From NCBI GenBank assembly GCA_947496705.1, contig CANMDW010000002.1:744001-808000 (forward strand): a stretch of 64,000 nt of DNA, written 5' to 3'. The notes under the pieces were generated by a model. That model saw nothing but the letters and a program-made list of their open reading frames with translations. It ran no database searches and had not been told where the DNA came from. The stretch is from an uncultured Aquimarina sp. (GTDB lineage Bacteria > Bacteroidota > Bacteroidia > Flavobacteriales > Flavobacteriaceae). Positions 45,987-53,505 of the stretch are shown here, in pieces. The stretch's first letter is position 1; each line of letters starts with the position of its first letter. The translations under genes and the position numbers were made by a program.

Positions 45987-46476
45987 TGAACTCATCTAAA
46001 GTTTTTTCTTTTGATATATTTTTTTCAGGGCAATGACCATAAATGCTAAAAAGTTAAATCCTTTCCAACTGCTCACCGTGGTATCGAACCTGTTCAATAA
46101 TGAGCGAAAGCTATCTATCCAAGCATTGGTGCGCTCAATAGCGTAACGCTCACCGTAGAGTTTTTCATCAAAGTAATGGTCTTTCTCACTGTTGCCATTG
46201 CGCTTGTTTTCAGCAAAATTCGCTATAATCCCCTTTGCTTCACATTGATCCCTTAGTTCTTGGGAATCAAATCCAGCATCCGCATTTAAAAACAAGCCCT
46301 CTACGGTTATACCTGCTTGTTCCAATGTGGCGGTTACCTCTTCAAAATGTACCTCTATATCGAATAAGTCATTATGATTTCCACTAACAGGTTCTGGCAT
46401 CGCTAAAGGTAACCCTTGCCTGTCGGTAAGATATAGCGCATTGGTGGTCTTGCGTTTTTTCCTGCCTTGATAACCG
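45987..46476 (-). mobile_element. IS5-like insertion sequence fragment
   Basis: One end (TGAACTCATCTAAAGTTTTT) and about 480 bp of transposase remain. The other IS end is missing. The left junction falls exactly where the ATG of the third lipoprotein copy should be, and the right junction is inside that gene at GGCTGAAGAA. Confidence 0.8.
45996..46476 (-). pseudogene. Transposase C-terminal fragment, IS5-like
   Basis: The frame is open on the minus strand from the junction at about 46476 down to the stop at 45996 (about 160 codons). It reads GYQGRKKRKTTNALYL, ADAGFDSQELRD, YAIERTNAWIDSFRSLLNRF and SWKGFNFLAFMVIALKK, a DDE transposase C-terminus of IS5 style, with D (NADAG) and E (YAIERTN) visible. 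The N-terminal half is gone, so it is inactive. Confidence 0.85.
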
Positions 46477-46554
46477 GCTGAAGAAATTGGTATGGAAGAA
46501 TTGGCTACTGAAGGGGAAGAAGGTGAGATAAATGAAGATCCGGATAAGCCATAA
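46477..46554 (+). pseudogene. 3' remnant of a third small acidic lipoprotein
   Basis: Codons for AEEIGMEELATEGEEGEINE, then DPDKP and a stop, match the mature part of copies 1 and 2. The start, signal peptide and lipobox are replaced by the IS fragment, so the gene is broken. Its C-terminus (NEDPDKP) differs from PPEEDEGGV, showing that the array was already diverging. Confidence 0.82.
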
Positions 46555-46594
46555 TTTACCTTACCAGATACTTATTATTTTTTAACTTAGAGGA

Positions 46595-48409
46595 ATGAAA
46601 CATATACTTGTTACATTCCTCTTTTTTATTAATATCGCTGGCTATTCACAGTTAGATAATACAACTTTTATTGATGAAACTTATTTAAAAAAATTATCAA
46701 AGAAAAACTCAATATTTAGAAAACAAAATAATCTGGATAGTGCGATATTTTATGCCAATAAATTATTAATTCACTCTAAGTCTATAAAGGATACTTCTTA
46801 TATCTTAAAAGCATATAAAAAACTAGCACAATATCACAGATTGAACAATAGCCCTTTTAGTTCTGTAAAATTTTATAATCAAACAAAGGAGCTATCCCTG
46901 GTAGTAAAGGATACTATCTCTGCAGTAAATGCATTAAGATATATTGCATTTATTAAAAAAGAATCAGGGGATTATAACGGGAGTGAAATAGATGCTATCG
47001 AAGCATTACAACTCATTGAAAAGAGAAAGGATTCTACTCATAAACTAGCACTTTTTAATCATTTAGGAATAACTTCCAAAAGCCAAAAAAACTATGGTGA
47101 TGCTCTGAATTGGTATAATGATGCATTTAAAATTGCTACCAATCCATCAGATATTGCCAATATAAAATACAATATCGCATTGATACAGTTAAAAAAGGAA
47201 AACTATAAAGAAGCCAAAAAAAGTCTTTATCAAGTTTACAATCTACCAATCATACATAAAACACCTTCTCTAAAAGCCAAAATAAAGGATAATCTTGCAT
47301 TTACCAAATCTATACTTAATGAACCAAATGCAGAAAAAGAACTACTTGAAGCTTTGAGCTTACGGAAACAAATAAAAGATGATAACGGGCAATATGCAAG
47401 TCATATCCACATGATACAATATTACAAAGATCGTGACAAAAATAACAGGGCATTATCGCATGCAAAGCAAGCGTATGCAATGGCTAAAAAAATAAAAAGT
47501 GCCGACGCTCAAACCGAAGCCCTCTCCTACCTTATCCAATTAGAAGAAAACCCTAAAAAAGCGGCTGTCGAATATCACCGGTTAACCGATAGCGTTACCA
47601 CCGCCAGACAGCGGGCCAAAAATCAGTTTGCCAAAATAAAATACGACACCGAAAAAAACCGCGAAAGAATACTGGAATTAAATGCAGAAACAGCACAAAA
47701 GGATTTAAAAATAATTAAGGAAACATCAAGAAGAAATATCTTAATACTAATTTCATCACTTCTGGTCATTAGTGTCGTCTCTATCACCCTTATATGGAGG
47801 CAACGTATTAAAACAGCCCGTAACAAACAACATCATGCTACCAGTAGCAGGCTGTCCAAAAAACTTCATGATGAGGTAGGTAATGATCTTTATTACCTTA
47901 TGTTACAACTACAAAAAGATCCCGATTTTACCAGTGATCTAGACAAAGTTACCATACTTCAGGGTTTTGATACCGTCTATCATAAGGTCAGGGATTTCTC
48001 CAGAGATAATACCATAGAAACCGGTGAGGAATACAACGATGAGCTCTTATCCCTGCTGGATTCTTATGGCGACCAAAACACCAAAGTTATCACTAGCGAG
48101 TTAGATCGACATACCTGGTGTGAAGTCTCCGATCATAAAAAGAAAGAACTCTATTTGGTACTCAAAGAATTACTAACCAATATGAAACGCCATAGCCAGG
48201 CCACCTATACAGCCGTAACATTTACAAAAAAGAAAAAGAAAATCGTTGTAAACTATATCGATAATGGTATTGGCATGGATCTGACCACTCCTTTTTCTAA
48301 AAACGGACTTCGTAATGTGGAAAACCGCATGCATGACATTGGCGGAACTATTACTTTTGACTCAAAACCAAACGAAGGTTTTAAAGCAACTGTTGTTTTT
48401 GCTCCATAA
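46595..48409 (+). CDS. TPR sensor histidine kinase (HisKA_3/NarL type)
   Basis: The 604-aa protein has a signal peptide (ending near GYSQL), TPR-type helical repeats to about residue 340 in the periplasm, a coiled linker, one TM helix (about 374-396, ILILISSLLVISVVSITLIW) and a cytosolic kinase. The phospho-acceptor is H425 in SKKLHDEVGNDLYYL. The HATPase part has LKELLTNMKRHSQ (N box), DNGIGM and GLRNVENRMHDIGG (G boxes). It pairs with the LuxR-type regulator 12 bases downstream. The signal is unknown; the small lipoproteins upstream are candidate partners by position only. Confidence 0.9.
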   Translation: MKHILVTFLFFINIAGYSQLDNTTFIDETYLKKLSKKNSIFRKQNNLDSAIFYANKLLIHSKSIKDTSYILKAYKKLAQYHRLNNSPFSSVKFYNQTKELSLVVKDTISAVNALRYIAFIKKESGDYNGSEIDAIEALQLIEKRKDSTHKLALFNHLGITSKSQKNYGDALNWYNDAFKIATNPSDIANIKYNIALIQLKKENYKEAKKSLYQVYNLPIIHKTPSLKAKIKDNLAFTKSILNEPNAEKELLEALSLRKQIKDDNGQYASHIHMIQYYKDRDKNNRALSHAKQAYAMAKKIKSADAQTEALSYLIQLEENPKKAAVEYHRLTDSVTTARQRAKNQFAKIKYDTEKNRERILELNAETAQKDLKIIKETSRRNILILISSLLVISVVSITLIWRQRIKTARNKQHHATSSRLSKKLHDEVGNDLYYLMLQLQKDPDFTSDLDKVTILQGFDTVYHKVRDFSRDNTIETGEEYNDELLSLLDSYGDQNTKVITSELDRHTWCEVSDHKKKELYLVLKELLTNMKRHSQATYTAVTFTKKKKKIVVNYIDNGIGMDLTTPFSKNGLRNVENRMHDIGGTITFDSKPNEGFKATVVFAP

Positions 48410-48421
48410 TATCAAATATAC

Positions 48422-49090
48422 ATGTTTACAAAAATTTTAATCGCCGAAGATAGAGATAATGAAAACCTCGGAATCGTTTCTGCTGTTCGCAAGTTTACCA
48501 ACGCACATATAGATACCGCACAGTTCTGTGACAAAACCCTGCTTAAAATAAAGGAAGCGATACAAAAAGGTACCCCCTATCAACTATTGATTAGTGATCT
48601 TTCGTTTACACTGGATTATAAGAAGCATCAAATCACTAGCGGAAAAGAACTGATTGAGGAAGTAAAAAAGATACAACCCGATATCAAAATCATTGTGTTT
48701 ACCGGTGAAAAGAAGCCTGCTATTATTAAATCCTTTTTTACAAATCAAAAGATCGATGGCTATGTATGCAAAGGTTTGTATGGACTATCAGAATTGATAA
48801 AAGCTATTACCGCTGTTGATCAGGGTAATACCTATACCTGCCCGGTGTCTACAGATGCATTACATCAAAAAAATGTGTTGAAACTGGATCCCTATGAGAT
48901 CCTGCTATTAAAATTACTGGTACAGGGATACAAACAGGAAGAAATAAGTCAATACCTGGTAGAACATGATATCATCCCCAACAGCAAACGATCGGTAGAA
49001 GATCGTATTCGCAAGTTACGAGATGATTTTAATGCCAAAACCAATATACAGCTGGTCTATATGGTCAATCAATTGGGGTTAATCTCCTAA
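48422..49090 (+). CDS. LuxR-like response regulator
   Basis: The 222-aa protein has a receiver domain (about 3-125) with E9/D10 (IAEDRD), phospho-acceptor D59 (LLISDLSF) and VFTGEKK. The output domain (about 150-222) contains LDPYEILLLKLLVQGYKQEE, then ISQYLVEH and SKRSVEDRIRKLRDDF, a diverged LuxR-type HTH with an insertion between helices. It is the cognate partner of the kinase upstream. Two promoters with a common inverted repeat begin 28 and 387 bases after it and are its most plausible targets (inference). Confidence 0.88.
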   Translation: MFTKILIAEDRDNENLGIVSAVRKFTNAHIDTAQFCDKTLLKIKEAIQKGTPYQLLISDLSFTLDYKKHQITSGKELIEEVKKIQPDIKIIVFTGEKKPAIIKSFFTNQKIDGYVCKGLYGLSELIKAITAVDQGNTYTCPVSTDALHQKNVLKLDPYEILLLKLLVQGYKQEEISQYLVEHDIIPNSKRSVEDRIRKLRDDFNAKTNIQLVYMVNQLGLIS

Positions 49091-49117
49091 ATCGTCGAAA
49101 TATGCAAATATTTGGAT

Positions 49118-49165
49118 CCTCTGTGAAAAACCACAGGGGATTCTTTTTTGAGCTACGTAAGTTTG
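49118..49165 (+). promoter_or_regulatory. Inverted-repeat promoter P1
   Basis: CCTCTGTG and CACAGGGG flank AAAAAC at 49118-49139. After 18 bases comes TAAGTTTG (49158-49165), a perfect TAnnTTTG -7 element. No TTG is at the usual -33 position; the right arm occupies it instead, as expected for an activator-dependent promoter. The ATG of the YjzC-like gene follows 29 bases later. Confidence 0.62.
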
Positions 49166-49194
49166 GGCTATTATTAATCTTAAATCAAATAAAT

Positions 49195-49365
49195 ATGGCA
49201 AGAGAACCAATTGGGACAACAGCAAGGACTGGACAAAATTGTCCGGAATCAGGAATTTGGAAAGTAGTAGGTACTCCCTCTACAACCGCACCAATTGCTA
49301 AGGGAAATAAAATGCCTCCTTATGGTGGTAAAGCGGTTACTTGGAAATTAACGCAATATGCTTAA
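49195..49365 (+). CDS. YjzC-like small protein
   Basis: The ATG at 49195 gives 56 aa starting MAREPIGTTARTG. The order GQNCPESGIWKVVG, then KGNKMPPYGGKAVTWKL follows the YjzC-like pattern (G..CP.SG.W.v.g ... g..mPP....W.l). The function is unknown. The frame is open upstream, but the earlier ATG lies inside the promoter region. It has its own terminator. Confidence 0.75.
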   Translation: MAREPIGTTARTGQNCPESGIWKVVGTPSTTAPIAKGNKMPPYGGKAVTWKLTQYA

Positions 49366-49424
49366 TTGAATAAGCCAAAATTGAAATTACCATAAAGCTT
49401 GTTTTGGGGTAACAAGTCTTTGTT

Positions 49425-49469
49425 GACCTGTCTGGTTTTAGAAACTGGACAGGTCTTTTCTTTTTATAA
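49425..49469 (+). terminator. Rho-independent terminator after the YjzC-like gene
   Basis: GACCTGTC and GACAGGTC arms, extended by GGTTT/AAACT with mismatches, around a short loop; TTTTCTTTTTAT follows. Confidence 0.82.
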
Positions 49470-49476
49470 TATACTG

Positions 49477-49526
49477 CCCCTCTGTGGAAAACCACAAGGG
49501 ATTGGTTATCGAGGGTGGTAAGTTTG
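49477..49526 (+). promoter_or_regulatory. Inverted-repeat promoter P2
   Basis: CCCCTCTGTGG and CCACAAGGG flank AAAA at 49477-49500, with TAAGTTTG at 49519-49526, again 18 bases later. It has the same layout as P1, followed by similar GTATTAAT words. It heads the 12-gene run that starts at 49557. Confidence 0.62.
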
Positions 49527-49556
49527 AGGAGTATTAATTTTTAAAACTTGAAACTT

Positions 49557-49766
49557 ATGGAATATAAAGTAATACACTTTGATAGAAGTAAAGATGTCGC
49601 TACTGAACTACAAAACATCATTAATCAACATCATTCCAGTGGTTGGGAATATGTAAATCATCAGTATAGTGACAAACTAACACCTGGTAATGATGGATGT
49701 TTTGGTTTAGGTAAAACACCTGATGTTGTTACTCATGTAGGACTTGTAATATTCAAAAAACCATAA
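49557..49766 (+). CDS. DUF4177-like small protein
   Basis: The ATG at 49557 gives 69 aa (MEYKVIHFDRSKDVATELQN, then GWEYVNHQYSDKL and THVGLVIFKKP). The strand-helix-strand layout with WEYV and a final VIFKK matches DUF4177-type proteins. It is the first gene of the run under P2, and its TAA overlaps the next ATG by one base. The function is unknown. Confidence 0.75.
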   Translation: MEYKVIHFDRSKDVATELQNIINQHHSSGWEYVNHQYSDKLTPGNDGCFGLGKTPDVVTHVGLVIFKKP

Positions 49767-50044
49767 TGAAATACTTATTACTACTTGCGATAAGAATATA
49801 CTGGTCTTTAATTCCAGAAACTAACAGAAGGAAATGCATATTTCGTAAATCCTGTTCCAACCATGTATATGATCAGACAAGAAATAGTGGTTTGAAAGCA
49901 GGAATAGAAGCTTTTAGATTTAGATATCAAAACTGTAGAAATGGTTTTGTTGTTTTTGAAAATCCTTTGACTATGAAAAAACAAATGATTCTTCCAAATC
50001 AACAGACAATAGAACAAAAAGAAATAGCCGAAAGATTAATCTAA
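49766..50044 (+). CDS. YidD-like membrane-associated protein
   Basis: The 92-aa product carries an N-terminal hydrophobic/amphipathic helix (YLLLLAIRIYWSLIP), then KCIFRKSCSNHVYDQTRN, SGLKAGIEAFRFRYQNC and NGFVVFENP. This is the YidD pattern (C.F.PSCS.Y....I...G...G......R...C). Normal YidD helps YidC-dependent membrane insertion next to rnpA/yidC; here it is in an accessory operon and is diverged. It may serve export of small neighbouring products. Confidence 0.7.
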   Translation: MKYLLLLAIRIYWSLIPETNRRKCIFRKSCSNHVYDQTRNSGLKAGIEAFRFRYQNCRNGFVVFENPLTMKKQMILPNQQTIEQKEIAERLI

Positions 50045-50055
50045 CTAATGAAATA

Positions 50056-50193
50056 ATGACAAAGAAAACCATACCCGTAAAACCCCACAGAAGATCAAAA
50101 CCTTCTCCAACACCGAGACCAAATCCTAACAAACCAAAACCAGGACCAAAACCGGTTCCGGTAAAACCTCATAGAAGAAAACCACCTAAGTAA
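50056..50193 (+). CDS. Proline-rich 45-aa peptide
   Basis: A clean 46-codon frame gives MTKKTIPVKPHRRSKPSPTP, then RPNPNKPKPGPKPVPVKPHRR and KPPK. PVKPHRR occurs twice. The peptide is highly basic and disordered-looking, with no signal sequence. It sits 11 bases after the YidD-like gene and 18 before the DUF4236 gene, so it belongs to the same transcript. The function is unknown. Confidence 0.65.
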   Translation: MTKKTIPVKPHRRSKPSPTPRPNPNKPKPGPKPVPVKPHRRKPPK

Positions 50194-50211
50194 TCTTAAA
50201 AGAAATATATC

Positions 50212-50463
50212 ATGGGCTTCAGATATTACAAAAGAATAAAACTAGGGAAATGGTTTGGATTGAATATTAGTAAATCTGGGATCACTCCCAGTTATCGAAA
50301 CAAACGTGGATCATTAAGCTCCAAAGGATACTCTTTAAAAACAGGAATTCCTGGATTGACATATAGAAAATCTTTTAAGAAGTCTAAAGGAAGTGGGTGT
50401 TTGCTACTTTTCTTCATGTTGATAACTAGCGGTTTAACTGCTGCTTTCATAATTATATACTAA
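50212..50463 (+). CDS. DUF4236 protein with C-terminal TM helix
   Basis: The 83-aa protein opens MGFRYYKRIKLGKWFGLNIS, then KSGITPSYRNKRGS and KTGIPGLTYRKS, the classic DUF4236 repeat of G-rich strands. The last 25 residues form a TM helix (CLLLFFMLITSGLTAAFIIIY). In other bacteria DUF4236 is often fused to varied domains; its function is unknown. It lies inside the P2 run. Confidence 0.85.
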   Translation: MGFRYYKRIKLGKWFGLNISKSGITPSYRNKRGSLSSKGYSLKTGIPGLTYRKSFKKSKGSGCLLLFFMLITSGLTAAFIIIY

Positions 50464-50479
50464 CCAAAAACTCTAAAAC

Positions 50480-50836
50480 ATGAAATATCTGATACAGATA
50501 AAACTCCTGATGTTTTTATTCCTAACATCTCTAATAGCTATTTCCTGCTCTGAAGATGAAATTAATGGAGCTGATTCCATTTCTTCTAATTGCAGAGATA
50601 CCAATTGTGCCAATTACACTTCGCAAGCTACCGCACAAGCAGCTTTTGATGCCGATCCCGAATGTAGAAATGATCTGGATGCAGACAATGATGGAACTGC
50701 CTGCGAAGAACCGGGCAATAGTGTTAGATCCTGTGCTTCGACCTCAAACTGTGGGTGTTCCGGAAAAAGAAAAGCAGAATGTGAAAATGATCCATGCTGT
50801 AAATGGGTCGTGGGAACTGGTTGTAAGTGCAGTTAA
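50480..50836 (+). CDS. Excalibur-type Cys-rich lipoprotein
   Basis: The 118-aa product has a lipobox AISC (C23). It continues with an excalibur-like calcium-binding motif, YTSQATAQAAFDADPECRND, then LDADNDGTACE. The C-terminus is Cys-rich (SCASTSNCGCSG, NDPCCKWVVGTGCKCS), likely disulfide-bonded. Excalibur domains often accompany extracytoplasmic nucleases; a thermonuclease gene is found 4 kb downstream in the same run. Confidence 0.82.
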   Translation: MKYLIQIKLLMFLFLTSLIAISCSEDEINGADSISSNCRDTNCANYTSQATAQAAFDADPECRNDLDADNDGTACEEPGNSVRSCASTSNCGCSGKRKAECENDPCCKWVVGTGCKCS

Positions 50837-50859
50837 TCATAAATCTTAAAACTAATCAT

Positions 50860-51267
50860 ATGGAAAACTATACAATCTCTGCCGAATTGAAAAGCCACTT
50901 TCTAAGACTCTATAAAATGGCATTATCGGATGATAATTTTGATGTACTAGAACTACAAATGCTATACCATTTTGCCGAAGAGCGAGGTGTTCCAAAAGAA
51001 GAGCTTGAAAAACTATTGCTTAATCCTATAGATCATGAGTCCAGTATTCCCGAAAGTTTAGACGAACGTATTGAATATCTCTACGATTTATCAAGAATGA
51101 TCTGGGCCGATGAAAAAATTACAGAAGACGAACGAACAACACTCAAGAAGTATTGTAAAAAGTTTCAGTTCCTGGAAGAAAATATTGAAGAACTTTCCGA
51201 ATACCTATTAGATTGTGTTCAAAAAGGGGTAAAAAAAGAGGAAATCATTAATCAAATAAACTCTTAG
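50860..51267 (+). CDS. TerB-like protein
   Basis: The ATG at 50860 gives 135 aa beginning MENYTISAELKSHF. Helices follow the TerB/DjlA-like layout: MALSDDNFDVLELQMLYHFA, EERGVPKEELEKLL, IEYLYDLSRMIWADEKITED and ERTTLKKYCKKF. The D-G-x-hydrophobic-D-x-x-E-like acidic sites are replaced by SDDNFDVLE and ADEKITEDE, still typical of a metal-binding TerB core. It is cytosolic and adjoins the membrane protein at 51271 by 3 bases. Confidence 0.78.
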   Translation: MENYTISAELKSHFLRLYKMALSDDNFDVLELQMLYHFAEERGVPKEELEKLLLNPIDHESSIPESLDERIEYLYDLSRMIWADEKITEDERTTLKKYCKKFQFLEENIEELSEYLLDCVQKGVKKEEIINQINS

Positions 51268-51270
51268 GCT

Positions 51271-52533
51271 ATGGAATCTATAAAAAAGTTGTTTACACTT
51301 AAAAAAGTAAACATAAAGTCCAGTTTTGTGGAAGATAATGAAGAAGATAGAGAGCAAATAAGAATAACATACTACCAAAGTGGTTATGGTGCCTCAACCA
51401 AAGCTTCAGGAAATCCTGTTGTATTAAGAGCAGGTCTTCATAATCTATACAACAGTTTTGAAGATCAGTGTAGAAAGCAATTGGCAGAACAACAACGCTT
51501 AAAACAACCCTATAAAGAAGAGCAAGAACGGCAAAGAACAGAACTGAAGAAAAGAGAAACTGCCATTACCATCTACGAAGAACAAGAAAAAAGCATCAAT
51601 AAAAACATCGAATCTAAAAAATTTGAAATGATCGATGTAAAGCAAAATCCTGATAATTATGGAATTGATGCAGACAAAAGGCCTAAGGCTCAATTTTATA
51701 TTGGTTTATTGTTATTAATCCCAATAACCATCTATTTATTTGTCTTTTATATATCCGCATCGTATTCTGGCTTTTTTAAAGATTTTGAAAGTGATAGTGT
51801 AACTGCGGCTATTTTTGATGCCAATGCTTTTACCAAAGCTATATCTGATGGTCTTTTAGAAGCAGTCTTTGTGGGAACTCTTCCATTCGTTTTTATGGGA
51901 TTAGGATATTTGATACACATGTTTCAGAAAAACAAAAACAAACTATCATTTATAAAGATCGGAGCTTTGTTTCTACTAACCTTTGTTTTTGATGTGATCT
52001 TAGCATATTTAATTGAAAGAAAAATATTTTTATACGGTGCTGTTTTAGGAGAAACATTTAGTCCTGAAAAAGCAATCAAAAGTGTAAACTTCTGGGGAAT
52101 CATCTTCGCTGGGTTTGTGGTATATGTAATATGGGGATTAGTATTTGATTTTGTGATGCACGAGCATGCAAATGTCGATAAAATAAAAGCATTTATTAGA
52201 GCCAAAAAAGAAGAAGTAAAGAATTCACTTCATAAAAAAACCGAATTACTGGAAAGTATTGATAAAGTAAAACATCAAATAACAGCTATCAAGGGAGAAA
52301 TAACAGAATTACAATCTAAAATAGATGGATTTGTCTTTCCGGTAAAAGAATATCTTCATTATCACTATCAATACAAAGAAGGGTGGTATCAAGCTATTAC
52401 AGTTGAATTAGCATTGTCGAATGATAAACAGGCCGAATTACTTGATAAATGCGAAGAAGTATCCAAACTACATTTATCTGAGCACAATCTGAATGAGATG
52501 GATTTTCAACAACTATTATTTACCAAAAACTAA
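51271..52533 (+). CDS. Membrane protein with flanking coiled coils
   Basis: The 420-aa protein has an N-terminal soluble part (about 1-60), a coiled coil rich in Glu/Gln/Arg (about 65-115), four TM helices (about 140-165, 193-216, 226-246 and 270-293) and a second coiled coil (about 300-350), then a helical end. I know no family name. It is probably the inner-membrane core of a complex with the TerB-like protein upstream and the vWA-like lipoprotein downstream, both almost touching. Confidence 0.72.
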   Translation: MESIKKLFTLKKVNIKSSFVEDNEEDREQIRITYYQSGYGASTKASGNPVVLRAGLHNLYNSFEDQCRKQLAEQQRLKQPYKEEQERQRTELKKRETAITIYEEQEKSINKNIESKKFEMIDVKQNPDNYGIDADKRPKAQFYIGLLLLIPITIYLFVFYISASYSGFFKDFESDSVTAAIFDANAFTKAISDGLLEAVFVGTLPFVFMGLGYLIHMFQKNKNKLSFIKIGALFLLTFVFDVILAYLIERKIFLYGAVLGETFSPEKAIKSVNFWGIIFAGFVVYVIWGLVFDFVMHEHANVDKIKAFIRAKKEEVKNSLHKKTELLESIDKVKHQITAIKGEITELQSKIDGFVFPVKEYLHYHYQYKEGWYQAITVELALSNDKQAELLDKCEEVSKLHLSEHNLNEMDFQQLLFTKN

Positions 52534-52539
52534 ATAACA

Positions 52540-53448
52540 ATGAAAAGTATTTATAATCTTATTCTAGCCGTAGCACTAATTTTTTCTATATCATCATGTT
52601 CATGTGAGCAAAAGAACGAAAAAAAAGAGTCAGAGAACCATGTAGAAAAACCTGTCGGTAATAATAACCTAAACATTAGTTTTCTACTCGATTTATCAGA
52701 TCGCATAAACCCACAAAAATATCCTAATCCAACCATGGATTATTATAAAAGGGATGTACAATATATAAAATCTGTTGCTGAAGCTTTTGACCATCATCTT
52801 AGAACAAAAAAAGTGAGACAGATGAATGATAAAATTCAACTTTATTTTGACCCTGAACCACTTAACCAAGAAATAAATACAATTTCAACAAGTTTAAAAT
52901 TCAACGTCAACAGAGATAATGTTTCAACTCAACTTTTAGAAAAAATTCTAGAAGCTTATTCAACAAAACCACCGGATATCTACAACTTAGCGATTAAGGA
53001 CGATAAGTATGTAGGTTCCGATACCTGGCGGTTTTTTAAAAGTAAAGTAACCGATTATTGTATTGAAGAGGGTTATCGAAATGTGTTAGTGATTTTAACA
53101 GATGGGTATGTTTATCATAAAAACACGAAAATCAGAGAAGGTAATCTCACCACATATCTTACTCCTCAAGATATCAGAAACTTTAAACTTACTTCCTCAA
53201 ACTGGAGATCTAAATTAAAGGAAGATAATTTTGGGTTTATTCCTGCTACAGATGATTTATCCAATCTTGAGGTTTTGGTTCTAGGCATAAATCCAGATAA
53301 AAAGAATCCTTATGAAGAAGATATTATCAAAACCTATTGGAGTAATTGGTTGACAACAATGAAGGTGAAACGATTTGAAATCAAAAATGCTGATTTACCA
53401 TCAGACATGGATAAACTTATTAAGAGTTTTATACTACTAAAGAAATGA
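52540..53448 (+). CDS. vWA-like lipoprotein
   Basis: The 302-aa protein has a lipobox ISSC (C20). The mature part starts with a charged linker, then NISFLLDLSDRINPQKYPNP, in the position of a MIDAS-type D-x-S motif, and later YRNVLVILTDGYVYHKN, the usual vWA ILTDG strand. It may bind a metal and partner proteins in the periplasm. TerB plus vWA proteins recur in Ter-type stress and defence modules; here the vWA protein is a lipoprotein, which is unusual. Confidence 0.78.
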   Translation: MKSIYNLILAVALIFSISSCSCEQKNEKKESENHVEKPVGNNNLNISFLLDLSDRINPQKYPNPTMDYYKRDVQYIKSVAEAFDHHLRTKKVRQMNDKIQLYFDPEPLNQEINTISTSLKFNVNRDNVSTQLLEKILEAYSTKPPDIYNLAIKDDKYVGSDTWRFFKSKVTDYCIEEGYRNVLVILTDGYVYHKNTKIREGNLTTYLTPQDIRNFKLTSSNWRSKLKEDNFGFIPATDDLSNLEVLVLGINPDKKNPYEEDIIKTYWSNWLTTMKVKRFEIKNADLPSDMDKLIKSFILLKK

Positions 53449-53505
53449 AAAAAATACTGGGAGTAATGTTTGGGGCATCTAATATCAATAATCAATAAAA
53501 TAGTT

